Shown here piece after piece: positions 8,253 to 16,325 of a stretch of DNA of 64,000 nucleotides. The first letter of the stretch is position 1; the number at the start of each line of letters is the position of its first letter. The position numbers and the translations under genes are program-made. The notes under the pieces were generated by a model. That model made no database searches and had not been told where the DNA came from. It saw only the letters and a list, made by a program, of their open reading frames with translations. The DNA comes from Reyranella soli. Lineage in GTDB: Bacteria > Pseudomonadota > Alphaproteobacteria > Reyranellales > Reyranellaceae. Location of the stretch: NCBI RefSeq assembly GCF_007992495.1, contig NZ_BKAJ01000089.1, positions 1-64,000 of the forward strand, written 5' to 3'.

Positions 8253-8867
8253 TCAGGCTGTCCGCGCAGCCGATTTTCGACGTTGCCGAGTAGACGGTGC
8301 GTGCGCCAAACGCAGCGCAGCTTCGACGCCACCTTCCAGGATCTGCTCAGCCTCGGCAGCATTGGACACAGCCCGCGCGAGCTGGAGGGTTCCCACCATG
8401 AGGGCGAAAATGGCCGTCGCGCGGCGACCGCTTGTTGCCGAACCTGCATCTGGAAGCAATGCGGCTAACGCCGAGACGTAGCTTCGCAGCCCCTCCTCGT
8501 ACCTTTGCCGGGTCCTCAAGGGCTGGCGGGCGATTTCCGGGAGCAATGCCGCCGAAGGGCACCCGCGTGCAGGGCCCCCGAGGTGGGCGCGACTTAGGTA
8601 TCCTCTGATCGCGCCCTCCAGATTCATGCCGGTCCGCTGGTCTTCTTCAAGGCGGTGTTGTTGGTCCGCAAGTGCGCTCGCCAGCGCTTCCCGAACCAGA
8701 GCCTCCTTGGATGCGAAGTGCGCATAGAATGCCCCATTGGTCAGGCCCGCCTCGCCCATGATCCCTGCAATGCCGGCGGCGGAGACGCCATCCCGCCGGA
8801 AAGACTTCGAGGCCACCTCGAGAATGTGCTGCCGGGTCGCCGCCTTATGACCTTTTTCGAAACGCAT
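8253..8867 (-). CDS. TetR-family transcriptional regulator
   Basis: 204 aa. N-terminal HTH of TetR type: ATRQHILEVASKSFRRDGV, then GIAGIMGEAGLTNGAFYAHF, the classic recognition helix with FYxHF, and SKEALVREAL. The C-terminal ligand-binding part (ARGCPSAALLPEIAR, RYEEGLRSYVSALAALL) resembles the AcrR/TetR_C group. It is the last gene of the amidase-DUF302-tetR operon (gap 33 bases). The operator-like dyads over the amidase promoter at 10996-11025 are the natural target for autoregulation (inference). Confidence 0.93.
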   Translation of the reverse strand: MRFEKGHKAATRQHILEVASKSFRRDGVSAAGIAGIMGEAGLTNGAFYAHFASKEALVREALASALADQQHRLEEDQRTGMNLEGAIRGYLSRAHLGGPARGCPSAALLPEIARQPLRTRQRYEEGLRSYVSALAALLPDAGSATSGRRATAIFALMVGTLQLARAVSNAAEAEQILEGGVEAALRLAHAPSTRQRRKSAARTA

Positions 8868-8900
8868 GTTGTCTCCAATCCATCAATACTGCCGGAGCCG

Positions 8901-9392
8901 TCAGCTTGCAGCCGCTTCCAGCAAGGCCTGGAGGTCGCTGTCAAGCTGCCGGGCCACGCCATCGACCTCATCGTTGCCAAACTGGCCGAAAACGGAGGCT
9001 GGTCGATCATATTCGAAGGCGATCACGCCAGCGGCGTCCTCGCGCAGCAACACGCGGATGGGCGCATAGAGTCCCGCCGATAGTCGATGGCGAGTCATCT
9101 TGGAGGCGGTGAGCGGATTTCCGATATCGTATTGGATCGCGCGGCACGTCAGCCCAGCAATGGCTAGCAGCGCTCCGTGGTCGCGTTGGCCAAAAATGGC
9201 GAGCGGCGGAGAGGCCTCCAACTCTCGAAGTGCACGCGTGCCTTCACCGTATCGCAGGAGAGTGAAGATCCCGTCGTCGATCCGCGGCGCCAAGGTCACG
9301 AGCTTGGCTCGAACGTCCTCGAAAGGCTTTGTTGAGCTGATGGTGACGTGCTCGACCGTGATGGCACGTGCTGAGTACAGTGCATTGGTCAT
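8901..9392 (-). CDS. DUF302-domain protein
   Basis: 163 aa from the ATG at 9392, which has a clear GGAGG eight bases upstream; longer frames lack one. The pattern TISSTKPFEDVRAKL, then IDDGIFTLLRYGEG, then FGQRDHGALLAIAG, then YDIGNPLTASKMTRH, then APIRVLLRED...GVIAFEYDRP matches DUF302 (TT1751-like fold), a family of unknown biochemistry often seen beside oxidoreductases. Soluble, no signal peptide. It lies 67 bases behind the amidase and is presumably cotranscribed with it and tetR. Confidence 0.85.
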   Translation of the reverse strand: MTNALYSARAITVEHVTISSTKPFEDVRAKLVTLAPRIDDGIFTLLRYGEGTRALRELEASPPLAIFGQRDHGALLAIAGLTCRAIQYDIGNPLTASKMTRHRLSAGLYAPIRVLLREDAAGVIAFEYDRPASVFGQFGNDEVDGVARQLDSDLQALLEAAAS

Positions 9393-9459
9393 CCGTTGAT
9401 CCTCCAGTCGGTTGCCGTTGTCCGTAGCGGGCTCTTCGTCACGCGATGGGGCTGGAGCG

Positions 9460-10932
9460 TCAGATAGCAGTCGAACTGGCGCCCAATACGCTCTCGACCC
9501 CGCGCGCAAGTCTCAAAAGCCTTCGGTCGCTTCCTAACGGGGCGTCGAGCTCAAGCCCGATTGGCAGCCCGGCCCGAGACAAGCCGATGGGAAGGCTGAT
9601 ACCCGGCAACCCCACGCTGCTCGCCGACACGGTATGGTTCGCCAGGGCGAGATAGCTGACTTCCTGCCCCGCGATATGGACGGTCGCCTGCTCCTCGATC
9701 AAAGGCGCCGTGCAGGGCGTCGTCGGTTGCAGAATGACCTGAGCCTTCCGATCGACAAACGCCTTGTTGAGGCGACGCTGGATTTCCGGCCGGCTCACGG
9801 CGAGCGCCGTCTGATACACATCTGCCGACGTAGCGCCTGCGCCGCTCGGCAGTACAATGTGCTCCCACGCTTGATGAAGCTGGGGCTTGAGGCCCTCGTA
9901 GATCGCGTCGAACGTGGTCGGAATATCGTGGCGGCGAAGGAATTCCGAAATTGCGCCCATCGTCTCATGAGCGAAGATGCCCCACGTTGCCGTTTGGATG
10001 AGGGCATTGAAATCGTCGCCGAGGTCCACCTCAACAACCTCGGCGCCGGCTTCCTCCAGCCGCTGAACCACCTCGCGGAAGCGGGCCTCGACTTCCGGGT
10101 CCACCAGATCCAGGAACTGTCGCGGCGCGAAGGCCAGCCGGGCTCCCTTCAGGTCAGAGCCGCCATCGCCGAACTCCGCAGCCTGTTCGCGAGTGACGAC
10201 CCGATCCAGCAAAATACAGTCCTCGACGCTTCGGGTGAATGCGCCTGTCGTGTCGAGTGTATGGGAGATCGGCGCAACGCCGTTGCGCGGCCAACGTCCG
10301 GTGGTTGGCTTGAATCCCACGACGCCACAGAACGATGCTGGCACCCGGATCGAGCCGACCGTGTCCCCACCCAGGGAGGCGGGTACGATCCCGGCGGCCA
10401 CGGATGCGGCAGAGCCGCTCGAGGAGCCGCCTGTTACGCGATCGCGGGCGTGCGGGTTCTTCACCTGCCCGTAGCGCTCGTTGTGGCCAGTCAACCCATA
10501 GGACATTTCCACCAGATTGTTCTTACCGAAAACGATGGCGCCGGCGTCCTTGATTGTACGGACGGCATCAGCGTCTTCCTGCGGGATGAAGTGAGCCAGG
10601 CGATCGAGGCCCAAGCTGGTGGGCAGACCTGCCGTCAGATAGCTGTCCTTGACGCCAAGCGGCACGCCCAGAAGGGGCGCCGCTGACCCTGCCGAGCGTG
10701 CCCTATCTGCGTTCTTCGCGCCGGCGAGCACGGCGTCCTCGTCGATGGTTATGAAGGACTTGATGTCGGCCATCGCCCTTGCCTGCTGCAGCAGAGCCGT
10801 GGCGTAAGCCTCAGAAGTAATGTCGCCGTTGCGGATCGCCTCGGCGGCCGCCGCAAGCCCGAGTGAAGTGACACCTGGCTCGTTACGCGGCGCCGTGTGG
10901 CCGGCAATGGCAGTAGAAGTTGTGTCGTTCAT
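9460..10932 (-). CDS. Amidase-signature family amidase
   Basis: 490 aa from the ATG at 10932 (AGGA just upstream). The amidase-signature catalytic triad is visible: Lys in LLGVPLGVKDSY, the cis-Ser in GGSSSGSAAS and the nucleophile Ser in GDTVGSIRVPASFCGV, followed by GFKPTTGRWP. The protein hydrolyses an amide or ester to the acid; the substrate is not predictable. The extended starting sequence MIIIIS is rejected because it is encoded by the AT-rich promoter/operator region. First gene of a three-gene operon with DUF302 and TetR. Confidence 0.92.
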   Translation of the reverse strand: MNDTTSTAIAGHTAPRNEPGVTSLGLAAAAEAIRNGDITSEAYATALLQQARAMADIKSFITIDEDAVLAGAKNADRARSAGSAAPLLGVPLGVKDSYLTAGLPTSLGLDRLAHFIPQEDADAVRTIKDAGAIVFGKNNLVEMSYGLTGHNERYGQVKNPHARDRVTGGSSSGSAASVAAGIVPASLGGDTVGSIRVPASFCGVVGFKPTTGRWPRNGVAPISHTLDTTGAFTRSVEDCILLDRVVTREQAAEFGDGGSDLKGARLAFAPRQFLDLVDPEVEARFREVVQRLEEAGAEVVEVDLGDDFNALIQTATWGIFAHETMGAISEFLRRHDIPTTFDAIYEGLKPQLHQAWEHIVLPSGAGATSADVYQTALAVSRPEIQRRLNKAFVDRKAQVILQPTTPCTAPLIEEQATVHIAGQEVSYLALANHTVSASSVGLPGISLPIGLSRAGLPIGLELDAPLGSDRRLLRLARGVESVLGASSTAI

Positions 10933-10995
10933 TGCTTCCTCGCAAAAGCTGTGACCCAGGCATGTGGACCGCCCAACGTCGCAGGCGCTTATGAT

Positions 10996-11030
10996 TATGA
11001 TCATATTATTATCTTATGATCGTAATTCAA
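10996..11030 (-). promoter_or_regulatory. Amidase-operon promoter overlapped by two operator-like dyads
   Basis: On the minus strand TTGAAT (11030-11025) and TAATAT (11008-11003) are 16 bases apart, a good sigma-70-like promoter 71 bases before the amidase ATG. Two similar dyads overlap it: the perfect palindrome TATGATCATA (10996-11005) on the -10, and TTATGATCGTAA (11014-11025) on the spacer. Their centres are 19 bases apart. This is the layout expected for repression by a dimeric TetR protein. The stretch is strikingly AT-rich compared with its surroundings. Confidence 0.7.
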
Positions 11031-11139
11031 TGGGACGCAGCGCAGAAATCATGAATTCGTTTCGCTGCGCTGGGGCTAGAGATCGAACTCTTCGATCTGA
11101 CCACGGGGCACGGACCAGGAACGGCCAAAGCCCGAAGCC

Positions 11140-11310
11140 GCGCTGAAGGAAGCCGGCTGCAGCGGCGGCAAGATGGAGTTCGACGACGACAAGGCGGCGG
11201 CCTATCCCAACAGCAAGTTCGCGGTCGACGACGCGACCTGCCAGGACGGCAAGAAGTACGACCTGACGTTCGATCCTAACTCAAGGTGCTGACAAAGAAG
11301 CTCGACTGAC
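11140..11310 (+). pseudogene. Fragment of the same unknown small protein gene (copy 2)
   Basis: Translates as ALKEAGCSGGKMEFDDDKAA, then YPNSKFAVDDATCQDGKKYD, then LTFDP. It then loses frame relative to copy 1 (which goes on TYKVLTK); the ancestral end probably read KKLD and a stop. No start codon or upstream part is recognisable. Two Cys (GCSGG, ATCQDG) and a beta-rich end suggest a small exported or PepSY-like protein, but I do not recognise the family. Its 38-base core repeats copy 1 exactly, in the same orientation. Confidence 0.7.
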
Positions 11311-11322
11311 CATGACCCCTCC

Positions 11323-11363
11323 GTCCGCTTCGCGGACACCTCCCCACGCCGAGCGTGGGGAGG
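11323..11363. repeat. Double-hairpin dispersed repeat
   Basis: Two adjacent perfect hairpins: GTCCGC-TTC-GCGGAC (11323-11337) and CCTCCCCACGC-CGA-GCGTGGGGAGG (11339-11363, 11-bp arms). It lies just downstream of the small ORF on the minus strand, between convergent remnants, and could end transcription although no T-run follows. The form is that of an REP-like element. Confidence 0.7.
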
Positions 11364-11367
11364 AAGG

Positions 11368-11613
11368 CTATCGTGGCCTCGAGAAGCGCAGGACCTTGGG
11401 GCGCACCCGGCGCGCCGGCCGCTTGCGCGCAGGCTGCGCCGCGGAAGGCCTGCTGCGCACCATGCGGGCAATGCCGAGAGCGCGATTGACCGTCCGCAGC
11501 CCGTTCACGACGCCATAGCGTCGGACCACGAGCAGGCCGACGATTCCGACGGCCGCCAACAGCAGCAGCATCGCCGGATCCGGTTTCGCCCGTATGACTC
11601 GCTTCACCGTCAT
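11368..11613 (-). CDS. Small membrane protein, hypothetical
   Basis: 81 aa from the ATG at 11613 (a longer start at 11685 is possible). One hydrophobic segment, AMLLLLAAVGIVGLLVV (about residues 14-30), is followed by a strongly basic, Arg/Pro-rich tail (ARKRPARRVRPKVLRFSRPR). This suggests a single-pass inner-membrane protein with a positive cytoplasmic tail. No family recognised. It lies between the CoA-transferase gene and a repeat; it may be real, but small high-GC frames such as this can be spurious. Confidence 0.4.
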   Translation of the reverse strand: MTVKRVIRAKPDPAMLLLLAAVGIVGLLVVRRYGVVNGLRTVNRALGIARMVRSRPSAAQPARKRPARRVRPKVLRFSRPR

Positions 11614-11719
11614 GGGGCGACCAACGTGGGAACGGTGACGGAGGTTGCCCCGCGCCATCATCTCGACAGTCGGGCGGAGCCACATCCATCAGCGCAACCG
11701 ATTGATCTCTTCGGAGCCA

Positions 11720-14305
11720 TCACACGACGCCAGCCGCGCGCAACTCGGCCACCTGCCCGGCTGTCATGCCGAGAACCGACGAAAGAACGCGCTGGGTATC
11801 CTCGCCGTAATTGGGACCGGAGCGGCCGAGCATCCCGCCGGCGTAGGCCGGGCTGCCGTCGAGGCGCGCCGGGAAGCCCTTCACCGGCCAGGTGCCGAGC
11901 TCGGTTTGCGGCAACTCGACCAGCCATTCCAGATGGCGAAGCTGGGGATCCCTTTCGTAGCGGTCCTCGGCCGTCTGGCAGATTCCGGCCGCGACCCCTG
12001 CGGCCTGCAGACGGGCCATGAGGTCCGCCCCGTCGTAAGCGCCTGTGGCGCCGGAAATCAGGTCGTCGAGCGCATCTTCATTGGCGCGCCGGTTCGACAA
12101 TCCGTCGAACCGCGGATCGTCGAGCCACTCGGGATGGCCGAGCGCGGCGGCGACCGCCCGCCATTGTTCGTCGGTGAAGGCGGCGATTGCGATCCAAGTG
12201 TCCTCGCCTCGTGTCGGGTAGGCACCGTGCGGTGCGGCGAGTCGATAGGGCGAGCGATTGCCGTATCGCGACCAGCGGCGCCCATTGACCGAGTGATCGA
12301 GCACCGCGGTTCCGGTCAGGAAGATGCCGACCTCCGCCTGGGACGCATCCACGTGACAGCCGCGGCCCGTCGTGGCCCGCCTGTAGAGCGCGGCGAGCGC
12401 CGCGGTCGCCATGTTGTACGCACCGAACCAGTCGAGATACGAATAGCCGATGCCGGCCGGCGGACGAGGTTCGGGCAAGCCGGACATGTCGCTGATGCCG
12501 CTGAACGCCTGCGCGGTCGGGCCGAAGGCCCGCGCCCGGCCATAGACGCCGTGCTGGCCGAAGCCTGACTGCTGCAGATAGATGATGCCGGGGTTCAGCT
12601 CGCGCAGGCGATCGTAGCCCAGTCCCATCCGATCCATCGTTCCCGGCGAATAGCCCTCGAGCACCACGTCGGCGTTGCGGATGAGATCCTCCAGGATCCG
12701 CTTGCCCTCGGGCTTCTTCAGGTCGAGCGATATCCCGAGCTTGCCGGCGTTGATCTCCATGAAAGAGCCGCTGCGATTGAGCCCCTCCTTGGGAGGCGTC
12801 GGGATCGTCCCCGTGGCCGCTTGCCGTTCGGCGCGCCCACCGAGCGGACAGGCGGCTGCACCGAAGCGCATGCCGTCGGCGCGCGACTCGTGCTCGACCT
12901 TGATCACCTCGGCACCCAACGCCGCGAGGTAGCGTCCCGCGCCGGCGCTGGCGAGCATCCAGCCGAGATCGACGACGCGCACACCGGACAGCGCGAAGGG
13001 CTTGCCTGTGGGACCCGCCTTGGCAGGCCCTCGGGCCAGGCCGCAGTCGGGCGACAATGACGGCAGCTTTCCGGGCACCGCCCACTCCTCGATGACCGCG
13101 CGTGTGTGCTCACCGAGCCGGGGCGGCCGTTGCGTCGATACTGTCCAGGGTGCGTCGGGACTGTACCAGCGAGCAGCAACATACGTGTACGAAGTCCCGC
13201 TCTCGGGGTGCGCCACGTCGGCGAAGCTTCCTCGCTGAATGTAGTGCGGATCGCGGGCATTCTCCTCGGGCCGCCGCACGGGCGCCCACGGCAGCCCATT
13301 GTCCTGGCCGTCACGCCACAGATCCGCGTCGAAATCCAGGCTGGCCGCAACGCGATCGACCAGCGTGCCGACCTTGGCTTCCGCCTCCGCGTCCAGCTGG
13401 TCGAGCTTGCCGAGACCTTCATCCATTCCGTGCTTGGCGAGGACCGCGATGGTTCCACGAAGGGCGTCCGAGGAATAGGTGGCCGTGGCGCGGAGATAGG
13501 TCTTGTACGGCAGGAGATATCGTCCGTCCCGGGTCTGCACGAGAGCCGGCAGGCTCGTCGACGGCATCGAATGCCGGCATGTCTGGCGAAAGTGGCGTTG
13601 GCGCAAAAATATCCAGTTCGGCAGGTCGACCTCGGTATTCATGCTGACGGCTTCGTGGATGCTGAGGGACAGACGCTGCCCCTCGCCTGTCCGCAGCCGG
13701 TGCGCGAGAGCGCCGAGCAGCGCGATCACGCTCATCTCGCCGGCAATGTGGTAGGCGTGCCACATCTGCGGCGCGATCGGAGGCGTGTCGTAGCGGCCGG
13801 ACGAATCGGAGTCGTAACCGCAGTTCATCATGACGCCGCCCAGCGCCAGATGAACGAGATCGCTGCCTTTGAAATCGGCCCACGGGCCGGTATCCCCGAA
13901 CGGGCTGATCCGCAGACAGATCAGTCGCGGATTGGCCGAGCGCAATCGTTCGAAGGCGAGGTTTCGGTCTGCAAGATACCCTCGCGGGCGCGCATCCAGC
14001 ACGATGTCGGCCGCGGACGCGAGCCGCAGGAACGACTCCTGCCCGTCGGGCTTGTCGAGATCGACGACGATGCTGCGCTTGCCGAAATTGTAGTGCCAGA
14101 AATGGAGGCTCTCCTCCGGCGACGGCACATCCCCGCGGAAAGGCCCGATTCGCCGGGTCGTCTCGCCTTCCGGAGGCTCGAGCTTGACGACGTCGGCGCC
14201 CAGGCCTGCGAGCACCCGGCCGGCATATTCTCCCGTCTCGTCCGCAAGCTCGAGCACTCGGATGCCGTGGAGATAAGCCCCCTCGTTGCGGCCAGTGTCA
14301 GCCAT
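11720..14305 (-). CDS. Tandem CaiB/BaiF family III CoA-transferase
   Basis: 861 aa from the ATG at 14305. Two complete family III CoA-transferase modules are joined head to tail. Module 1 (about 10-420) has HGIRVLELADETGEYAGRVLAGLGADVVKLEPP, FWHYNFGKRSI and GSDLVHLALGGVM. Module 2 (about 445-861) has LSGVRVVDLGWMLASAGAGRYLAALGAEVIKVEH, INAGKLGISLDLKKPEGK, VVLEGYSPGTMDRMGLGYD, HVDASQAEVG and WIAIAAFTDEQW. Single-module enzymes are about 400 aa and act as intertwined dimers, so the fusion may be an obligate heterodimer in one chain. Module 2 has the catalytic-type Asp (HVDASQ); module 1 has LSIHEA there, so module 1 may be structural. It moves CoA between carboxylic acids; the substrate is unknown. 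Confidence 0.9.
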   Translation of the reverse strand: MADTGRNEGAYLHGIRVLELADETGEYAGRVLAGLGADVVKLEPPEGETTRRIGPFRGDVPSPEESLHFWHYNFGKRSIVVDLDKPDGQESFLRLASAADIVLDARPRGYLADRNLAFERLRSANPRLICLRISPFGDTGPWADFKGSDLVHLALGGVMMNCGYDSDSSGRYDTPPIAPQMWHAYHIAGEMSVIALLGALAHRLRTGEGQRLSLSIHEAVSMNTEVDLPNWIFLRQRHFRQTCRHSMPSTSLPALVQTRDGRYLLPYKTYLRATATYSSDALRGTIAVLAKHGMDEGLGKLDQLDAEAEAKVGTLVDRVAASLDFDADLWRDGQDNGLPWAPVRRPEENARDPHYIQRGSFADVAHPESGTSYTYVAARWYSPDAPWTVSTQRPPRLGEHTRAVIEEWAVPGKLPSLSPDCGLARGPAKAGPTGKPFALSGVRVVDLGWMLASAGAGRYLAALGAEVIKVEHESRADGMRFGAAACPLGGRAERQAATGTIPTPPKEGLNRSGSFMEINAGKLGISLDLKKPEGKRILEDLIRNADVVLEGYSPGTMDRMGLGYDRLRELNPGIIYLQQSGFGQHGVYGRARAFGPTAQAFSGISDMSGLPEPRPPAGIGYSYLDWFGAYNMATAALAALYRRATTGRGCHVDASQAEVGIFLTGTAVLDHSVNGRRWSRYGNRSPYRLAAPHGAYPTRGEDTWIAIAAFTDEQWRAVAAALGHPEWLDDPRFDGLSNRRANEDALDDLISGATGAYDGADLMARLQAAGVAAGICQTAEDRYERDPQLRHLEWLVELPQTELGTWPVKGFPARLDGSPAYAGGMLGRSGPNYGEDTQRVLSSVLGMTAGQVAELRAAGVV

Positions 14306-14442
14306 GCGCCTCGCTCCCCGACCCTTGTTTGCCCGGAAATGTCGCCCGCGTCGCAGCCCGGCGACAAGTGGCAAAGCAAGCATGGCAGCTCACGGCCAGG
14401 AGCGCGCCACTGCGGCCGAAGAGGATCAACCAACCCGACGGA

Positions 14443-14988
14443 TCATAGACTCAGGATCGGCTCGGCAAAACGGAGGCAGGTGCCAAGTGCGGCCAAGGCG
14501 ACCGAAGCGGCGGTTGCCGCAAGAGCGGCGCGGGCTGGCCTGGCGCGAAGCGAAGGCGTCGGTGCGGCGGGTGGCGGCGCCTTGGCCGTCGAAGCCGGGC
14601 TCAGACTGCCGGCCGCCTCGCCAATGCGGCGCATCATCGATGATGCCGTCTTGAGCGACACGTTCAGGATGCGCTGCAGGTGATACGGCCGCATGGGCTT
14701 GGTGCCGCCGTCGGTCAGATAGACGGCCTGCAGCCACTTGTGGGCCGGCACGTGGCTCGACCTCATCATCGTGCCGTGCAGGAGGGAGAACGGCTTGCGG
14801 CAGCTGTAGCATTTGAAAGTGCCCAAACGAGTCGACGCGCCGTTCAGTCTGCCGACCTTGGCGTTGCCGCAGCGTGGACAACACACGCCGCCAGGCCACA
14901 GCAGGCGCTCGAGGTAACGATGTGCACTGAGTTCGTCCGCGAACATGGCCAGCGCTTCGCGAGCGCTGCTATTCAACTCTCGTTCCAT
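14443..14988 (-). CDS. Zn-ribbon/HTH protein related to the N-terminus of IS1595-type transposases (copy 1)
   Basis: 181 aa from the ATG at 14988, which has AGAGGG eight bases upstream. It opens FADELSAHRYLERLLWPGGV, followed by a CxxC-x(21)-CxxC zinc ribbon (CCPRCGNAK...FKCYSCRK). Next come LLHGTMMRSSHVPAHKWLQAV and an HTH-like YHLQRILNVSLKTASSMMRRI. This is the head of IS1595/ISXO2-type transposases, but no DDE catalytic domain follows. Instead there is an Ala/Pro-rich tail and a hydrophobic end (ARAALAATAASVALAALGTCL). No flanking inverted repeats were seen. Its paralogue is at 28984-29460. Probably a domesticated DNA-binding protein (inference). It lies 137 bases before the CoA-transferase on the same strand. 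Confidence 0.8.
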   Translation of the reverse strand: MERELNSSAREALAMFADELSAHRYLERLLWPGGVCCPRCGNAKVGRLNGASTRLGTFKCYSCRKPFSLLHGTMMRSSHVPAHKWLQAVYLTDGGTKPMRPYHLQRILNVSLKTASSMMRRIGEAAGSLSPASTAKAPPPAAPTPSLRARPARAALAATAASVALAALGTCLRFAEPILSL

Positions 14989-15039
14989 AGCCCACACCCT
15001 CTTCGGAAGACACGCTCGACCCCTCGAGCCCCAATGATC

Positions 15040-15061
15040 TCGATGTGTCCCACCACATCGA
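15040..15061. promoter_or_regulatory. Inverted repeat upstream of Zn-ribbon gene 1
   Basis: TCGATGTG-TCCCAC-CACATCGA, perfect 8-bp arms around 6 bases, 52-73 bases before the ATG at 14988. Size and place fit an operator; the binding protein is unknown. Confidence 0.5.
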
Positions 15062-15688
15062 AATCGCCTTAACGACCTGAACTGATGTCACCCTCCTGAG
15101 CAAAGTCCGTACGAGTTCTTCCAGCTGCCGAGCGCTCTCGCGAGCCCGGCCCGCGAAGCGCGCGAGAGGTCAAGCATTCGTCAAACATGTGAATGCCCTT
15201 ACATTCACTCCCCACACACGGCGCGCATTTAACTACCTGCAGCCACGTGGCAAAGACGGAAAGTCACATCGCCTATCAAGATTCGCTGACGCCGCGAGCT
15301 GATTGCTCAACGGGCTGGGCTTCGGACGCCTCACACTGCAATTTCTCGGCACTCTTCAGTGCATCTCGGGAATCAGCATCTCCCAATAAACCGTTGGTCT
15401 TGCTCGCAGGAACTAGACAGGCCCTCTGCCCGTCACATCGTCGCCAACAACCCTCTGCTCTGTGCGCTCATGCGACAATTTTGCCGCCCTTGTTCGAGGC
15501 GACGTTTCGATTTCGCCAATTTGCATTGCCATGCCTCGAGCGAGCTTTGCCGAGATACCACTGCAATTTGCAGTCGAGAGCGTGGAGTTGCCGCAACTCG
15601 GCGACCACGGCATTGGCACAGAACTCATTCCGTGGCCCCGTATTTCAAGCGTTCGCTATGACAGGGCATGTCGTCGGGAACGCGAGCT
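15062..15688. other. Gene-free stretch
   Basis: About 630 bases of more AT-rich sequence with no frame that looks coding on either strand. The only structure I see is another perfect inverted repeat, GTGAATG-CCCTTA-CATTCAC at 15189-15208. Probably decayed DNA plus upstream regulatory sequence. Confidence 0.5.
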
Positions 15689-16171
15689 CTACTTCTCCTT
15701 GCCACTCGTATCGTCGAGCGTCATTTGGTTGTACCCGCCGCCGTGGGGGCCGAGCGCGCTGCGGAGAGCGGCGATGACGATCTGCGGGAGAATCCGGCGG
15801 TCGTCGGCGCCGTTCATCGGCAGGCCGGCGACGAACTGTTGTGCACTCGTGTTGGAGAAACCGAGATTCTGCAGCTTCAGGGCGCGCCGCGTGACCTCGC
15901 GCGCAGACTGCACCGCCGGCAGCAGCAACGCTGCGTGACCGACCGGCAAAACCTGCTTCGCGTCGAGCAACTCGCCGACTTTCGCAGCCAGCTTGTGGCG
16001 ATCCCCGACATTCGCAACACTCTCCCCGCCAAGGAACTGCTGGATGCCCTGAACGGAAATACCCGACCGCTGGAGAAAAGAGGTTACTACCTGCCTGTCG
16101 CTCGATGACAGGCTGCGGCCGCCAGCGGAAAACCGGCTGACAAATCCATGGAAGTGTCGGGGCGTCGTCAT
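15689..16171 (-). CDS. Hypothetical protein
   Basis: 160 aa, no family recognised. The composition is protein-like rather than shadow-like: SSSDRQVVTSFLQRSGISVQ, then KLAAKVGELLDAKQVLP, then SAREVTRRALKLQNLGFSNT and SAQQFVAGLP. It appears mostly alpha-helical with a Gly-rich end (GPHGGGYNQ). No signal peptide or membrane helix. It lies alone, divergent from the DMT transporter. Confidence 0.5.
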   Translation of the reverse strand: MTTPRHFHGFVSRFSAGGRSLSSSDRQVVTSFLQRSGISVQGIQQFLGGESVANVGDRHKLAAKVGELLDAKQVLPVGHAALLLPAVQSAREVTRRALKLQNLGFSNTSAQQFVAGLPMNGADDRRILPQIVIAALRSALGPHGGGYNQMTLDDTSGKEK

Positions 16172-16325
16172 TGGTGCGGCCTGCGAGACGAGCTGCCCCC
16201 TGTGGGGCGGCCGGCTCCCGATAGTACCTTATTACGCGCGCTCGCGCGCATTGGGATCTATCTATTCAGCACCAGGCAAATCCCCGGATTGCACCATCCC
16301 GGCGACGCGCTGCTAAGGTGGCGCC

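Noticed and set aside
14443..14988. Complete IS1595-family insertion sequence
   Set aside because: No DDE domain in any frame downstream, no terminal inverted repeats, and the next gene begins 137 bases away. The same holds for the copy at 28984-29460.
15062..15688. Several 60-190-codon frames in the gap
   Set aside because: They overlap each other on both strands, have no family motif, no ribosome-binding site and no codon bias; I treat the stretch as non-coding.
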